Shown piece after piece: positions 61,199 to 64,000 of a stretch of 64,000 nt of DNA. Under the pieces are notes generated by a model. That model was given only the letters and a program-made list of their open reading frames with translations, made no database searches and was not told the origin of the DNA. The stretch is from Rubripirellula lacrimiformis. Its GTDB lineage: Bacteria > Planctomycetota > Planctomycetia > Pirellulales > Pirellulaceae. The DNA lies in the NCBI RefSeq assembly GCF_007741535.1, contig NZ_CP036525.1:1612001-1676000 (forward strand), read 5' to 3'. The first letter of the stretch is position 1. Every line of letters begins with the position of its first letter. A program made the translations under genes and the position numbers.

Positions 61199-61364
61199 TA
61201 CCACGCGAGTGTCCGCCGTGCGCATCGTTTCACCGCGTGGGCAACGCCCCGCGCGCCGGTGCGATGAAACGCGTGGCCCGCTGGGCACACGGTGAAACGA
61301 ACAGGGGGACGATGTACCACGCGAGTATCCGCCGTGCGCATCGTTTCACCGCGTGGGCAACGCC
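61199..61364. repeat. 114-bp tandem repeat array, left part
   Basis: One full and one partial unit of the array that continues after the insertion element. The left end directly follows the metallopeptidase gene. The anchor CGCATCG occurs at 61221 and 61337 (116 bases apart; this unit carries the two extra bases seen also near 63860). The final 10 bases (61355-61364) are the target duplication of the IS. Confidence 0.85.
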
Positions 61365-61381
61365 CTCTTTATCCTACACAT

Positions 61382-62815
61382 CTATTTTAAGCCTTTGATT
61401 GCCAAATAGGCTTCGTGGTAGGCATGGGCTTTGAGCAGTCCACGCCAGATGGTCGTCGAGCCTGGAGGTCCTTGCCCGTGTTGGTCTACGTAGCCACCTA
61501 GTTTGGCAATCACTCGACAAAAATCTTTCAGCGTCGGTGGGGTATCGCTGTGCAAAACACCGCCTTCAACGACCGTCATCACCGCTTGCCAAAACGTCGC
61601 ATCGTAGATCGCCCCGCAGCTTGCCTCCGGAGTGACACGCGAAGCGCTTTTAAGTTGCTCGACTCGGAATGCCGTGATCATCAAGGCGGCCACAGCGTTC
61701 AAATATGCGTCAATACTTTGATACTTCAGCTTCTCTATCCTCATCCCGCTCTTGAGCGTCTTGAAAAAAACCTCGATGTCCCAGCGCCTGCAGTATGCTG
61801 ATAAAACTAGCTCGATCTGAGCCAAACTGGTCACCGCGAGTGAAGTAAAGAGTACCCAGTGGATCGGCTCGCACCCCACCGGAGGATCAAGCTCAACCGC
61901 TTCGACAACTTGAAGCTCCACGCGAGCAACCTTTCCGCCGGGACGCTGCGGGCCATGCACTTGAACCGTCTTCGCACGAACCGAGATCGTTGCCGTGCGG
62001 CCGTCGCGGTTGCTTCGGCGTTTGCGGCTTTCACCGCTAATTAACGACTTTCGTGGCGAAACACTGACTTCAAATTCGTGCGAAAAAGGGACTTCGGCAA
62101 TCGCCTCGCTCAGCACCTTGGGTTGTTCAGCAGAGCCAAGATAGACTCGCCGATCCTGACATCCGCGGATAACGAAATCATAGTTTTCGGCCAGATCATT
62201 GTTCTGGATGAGCAACTCGTAGATGTCTGATTCGCTGTCCGAGACGCCGATGTAATGAGTTTGAGGGTTTGCCAGAGCGATCTGTTCGCCGCTTTGCATC
62301 AGTTCAAGCCAACGAGCGCTTTCCTTCTCTTCAAACGCCATGGTCCTGATCTCGCGATCGCGTTGAGCTTTGCCCACGTTTTGGCGAATCGAGTCACGTG
62401 TCCAGATAAGTTGGTCAACGCAACCCAAGACGAGACCATCGAGAGTGACGGCATAAAGCGGATGCAGAAAGAATCCCCGCTTTTTTACGTCCTCCAGAGG
62501 CCCGGCACCGACGACTTGACGCGAAGGTTTGGTGAGATCGCAAACGGTGGTGTCCTGTGCCAGCACGACGACATCGTACTTGGCTGACCGCTCCATCGTG
62601 GCTTGATTATGGGGCTGCAGAATTGCCATCCAGTTCACACTGGGGGTGTTGAAAAGCCGGTAAGTGGCTGTGAGGTCTGCAACTTCTCCGCACGCCGCCG
62701 GTGTCGAGGGCGCTACCTGATCGAACTGCTCAAGAATTCGCCTGAAGCGTTTACTTCGACGCTTGTCACCCAGGTCCAATGTCCGAGTCTCTTCCTCAAT
62801 CCATCCTGGACACAT
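61382..62815 (-). CDS. IS4-family transposase (Tn5-like)
   Basis: A 477-aa protein, the length of Tn5 transposase (476). The N-terminal DNA-binding domain reads EEETRTLDLGDKRRSKRFRR and STPAACGEVADLTATYRLF. Likely catalytic residues are the first Asp in VVVLAQDTTVCDLT, the second in HYIGVSDSESDIYELL and the Glu of RRWDIEVFFKTLKSG, followed by Lys-rich KLKYQSI. It catalyses cut-and-paste movement of the element by binding its ends. The start is ATG 62815. The frame is open much further upstream into the 114-bp repeats, but the correct domain begins here and a Shine-Dalgarno (GGAG) lies eight bases before. Confidence 0.92.
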   Translation of the reverse strand: MCPGWIEEETRTLDLGDKRRSKRFRRILEQFDQVAPSTPAACGEVADLTATYRLFNTPSVNWMAILQPHNQATMERSAKYDVVVLAQDTTVCDLTKPSRQVVGAGPLEDVKKRGFFLHPLYAVTLDGLVLGCVDQLIWTRDSIRQNVGKAQRDREIRTMAFEEKESARWLELMQSGEQIALANPQTHYIGVSDSESDIYELLIQNNDLAENYDFVIRGCQDRRVYLGSAEQPKVLSEAIAEVPFSHEFEVSVSPRKSLISGESRKRRSNRDGRTATISVRAKTVQVHGPQRPGGKVARVELQVVEAVELDPPVGCEPIHWVLFTSLAVTSLAQIELVLSAYCRRWDIEVFFKTLKSGMRIEKLKYQSIDAYLNAVAALMITAFRVEQLKSASRVTPEASCGAIYDATFWQAVMTVVEGGVLHSDTPPTLKDFCRVIAKLGGYVDQHGQGPPGSTTIWRGLLKAHAYHEAYLAIKGLK

Positions 62816-62823
62816 CGAATCAT

Positions 62824-62855
62824 CTCCGTCCCTTGAAGAAATGTCAGGGACGGAG
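62824..62855 (-). promoter_or_regulatory. Shine-Dalgarno-sequestering hairpin before the transposase gene
   Basis: CTCCGTCCCT (62824-62833) and AGGGACGGAG (62846-62855) form a perfect 10-bp stem with a 12-base loop. In the minus-strand mRNA the arm nearest the gene holds the GGAG ribosome binding site eight bases before ATG 62815. Read-through transcripts would fold and mask it. Transcripts started inside the element after the 5' arm would not. This agrees with known IS10/IS50 protection. Confidence 0.65.
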
Positions 62856-62885
62856 TGTCTCAAGAAAGATGTGTAGGATAAAGAG

Positions 62886-64000
62886 GGGCAACGCCCCGCG
62901 CGTCGGCGTGATGAAACGCGTGGCCCGCGGGCCACACGGTGAAACGACAGGGGACGATGCACCGCGCGAGTATTAGCCGTGCGCATCGTTTCACCGCGTG
63001 GGCAACGCCCCGCGCGCCGGCGTGATGAAACGCGTGGCCCGATGGGCACACGGTGAAACGACAGGGGACGATGCACCGCGCGAGTATCCGCCGTGCGCAT
63101 CGTTTCACCGCGTGGGCAACGCCCCGCGCGCTGGTGCGGTGAAACGCGTGGCCCGCGGGGCACACGGTGAAACGACAGCGGACGATGCACCGCGCGAGTA
63201 TCCGCCGTGCGCATCGTTTCACCGCGTGGGCAACGCCCCGCGCGCCGGCGTGATGAAACGCGTGGCCCGCTGGGCACACGGTGAAACGACAGCGGACGAA
63301 GTACCGCGCGAGTATAGCCGTGCGCATCGTTTCACCGCGTGGGCAACGCCCCGCGCGCCGGCGTGATGAAACGCGTGGCCCGCGGGGCACACGGCGAAAC
63401 GACAGGGGGCGATGTGCCGCGCGAGTATTAGCCGTGCGCATCGTTTCACCGCGTGGGCAACGCCCCGCGCGCCGGTGCGGTGAAACGCGTGGCCCGCTGG
63501 GCACACGGTGAAACGACAGGGGACGATTCACCGCGCGAGTATCTGCCGTGCGCATCGTTTCACCGCGTGGGCAACGCCCCGCGCGCCGGCGTGATGAAAC
63601 ACGTGGCCCGACGGGCACACGGTGAAACGACAGGGGACGATGCACCGCGCGAGTATCCGCCGTGCGCATCGTTTAACCGCGTGGGCAACGCCCCGCGCGT
63701 CGGTGCGATGAAACGCGTGGCCCGCTGGGCACACGGTGAAACGACAGGGGACGATGTGCCGCGTGAGTATCCGCCGTGCGCATCGTTTAACCGCGTGGGC
63801 AGCGCCCCGCGCGTCGGCGTGATGAAACGCGTGGCCCGCTGGACACACGGTGAAACGAACAGGGGGACGATGCACCGCGCGAGTACTAGCCGTGCGCATC
63901 GTTTCACCGCGTGGGCAACGCCCCGCGCGCCGGTGTGATGAAACACGTGGCCCGCTGGGCACACGGTGAAACGACAGCGGACGATGTACCGCGCGAGTAT
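62886..64000. repeat. 114-bp tandem repeat array, right part
   Basis: About nine and a half tandem units continue to the window edge and probably beyond it. The anchor CGCATCG occurs at 62982, 63096, 63210, 63323, 63437, 63551, 63665, 63779 and 63895: spacing 114, 114, 113, 114, 114, 114, 114 and 116. Each unit has an inverted pair, CGTTTCACCGCGTG and CACACGGTGAAACG (13 of 14 match), and an inner palindrome such as GTGGCCCGCGGGCCAC. Open frames exist on both strands, since 114 is a multiple of three. They look non-coding because changes are spread without respect to codon position. Confidence 0.9.

Larger units (their letters stand above)
61365..62885 (-). mobile_element. IS4-family (Tn5/IS50-like) insertion sequence, 1521 bp
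   Basis: An intact element with perfect 19-bp terminal inverted repeats, CTCTTTATCCTACACATCT at 61365-61383 and its complement at 62867-62885. It is flanked by a 10-bp direct duplication, GGGCAACGCC (61355-61364 and 62886-62895). It holds one transposase gene on the minus strand whose stop codon overlaps the left terminal repeat. A hairpin lies before the transposase start. Removing the IS and one duplication restores a correct 114-bp repeat unit, which proves the insertion into the array. Intact ends and an open frame suggest recent activity. Confidence 0.93.

Noticed and set aside
62998-63938. Protein-coding genes in the 114-bp array (plus frames, and minus frames at 62860-63669)
   Set aside because: Frames are open on both strands at once, the start and stop points fall where the period changes by one or two bases, and substitutions do not favour third codon positions.
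62886-64000. CRISPR array
   Set aside because: The units are contiguous and homogenous over 114 bases, with no unique spacers and no cas genes nearby.
1-64000. tRNA, rRNA or tmRNA genes
   Set aside because: I scanned the intergenic stretches by eye for T-loop and anticodon-stem patterns and found none that folds. A covariance search could still find one.

Overview
The window looks like chromosome of a planctomycete of the Pirellulaceae (Rhodopirellula-like). The evidence is the set of lineage-typical families: a sigma factor / FecR-LamG / DUF1549-DUF1553 / DUF1501 cassette, SGNH-plus-'membrane-bound dehydrogenase' and azurin-plus-heme proteins, a TIGR03545/TIGR03546 pair, GYF-plus-zinc-ribbon and AP2 proteins, and a Cys-rich outer-membrane barrel. 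Genes are moderately GC-rich, often start with GTG or TTG, and several overlap by 1-8 bases in short operons. I saw no rRNA or tRNA gene. The assignment is inferred from families, not from a marker gene.

Layout. 1-3.4 kb: the end of a DUF502 membrane protein, a ComF-like phosphoribosyltransferase, a small unknown ORF, an ECF sigma factor and a tiny Cys-rich protein. 3.6-9.2 kb: a tight run of glycosyltransferase, HAD hydrolase, GT4 glycosyltransferase and GH13_18 sugar phosphorylase, which I read as making and recycling a small glycoside, perhaps a compatible solute. 9.4-14.1 kb (minus): secreted SGNH/propeller protein, interrupted by a frameshift, followed by an azurin-cytochrome protein. 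14.9-17.3 kb: BON protein and a GGDEF protein with a second, degenerate GGDEF-like domain. 17.9-23.7 kb: a two-component pair divergent from a small membrane protein, an ABC ATPase and an ABC-2 permease carrying a propeller-like insert of about 430 residues. 23.8-33.9 kb: PQQ-like propeller protein, a large TPR protein, three bPH2 proteins, a glycine-zipper protein, NrdR and a GYF protein.

34-41.4 kb: two envelope proteins, a SpoU-type RNA methyltransferase, a GNAT protein and a ketosynthase homologue whose nucleophilic Cys is Glu. 41.4-48.1 kb: the complete planctomycete cassette. 48.2-51.3 kb: AvtA, a Tat-exported TIM-barrel protein and an AP2 protein. 51.3-57.1 kb: an AddA/AddB-like helicase and nuclease pair. 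57.5-61.2 kb: the TIGR03546/TIGR03545 pair and a YpfJ-type zinc metallopeptidase.

61.2-64.0 kb: a tandem array with a period of about 114 bp that runs off the window. It is split by an intact IS4/Tn5-like element (1521 bp, 19-bp terminal inverted repeats, 10-bp target duplication). The transposase Shine-Dalgarno lies in a 10-bp hairpin, which suggests protection from read-through expression.

The most unusual material is the 114-bp array with its insertion, the ABC permease with the inserted propeller beside its own two-component system, the Cys-to-Glu ketosynthase, the glycoside cluster, and a candidate small RNA near 17.6 kb.
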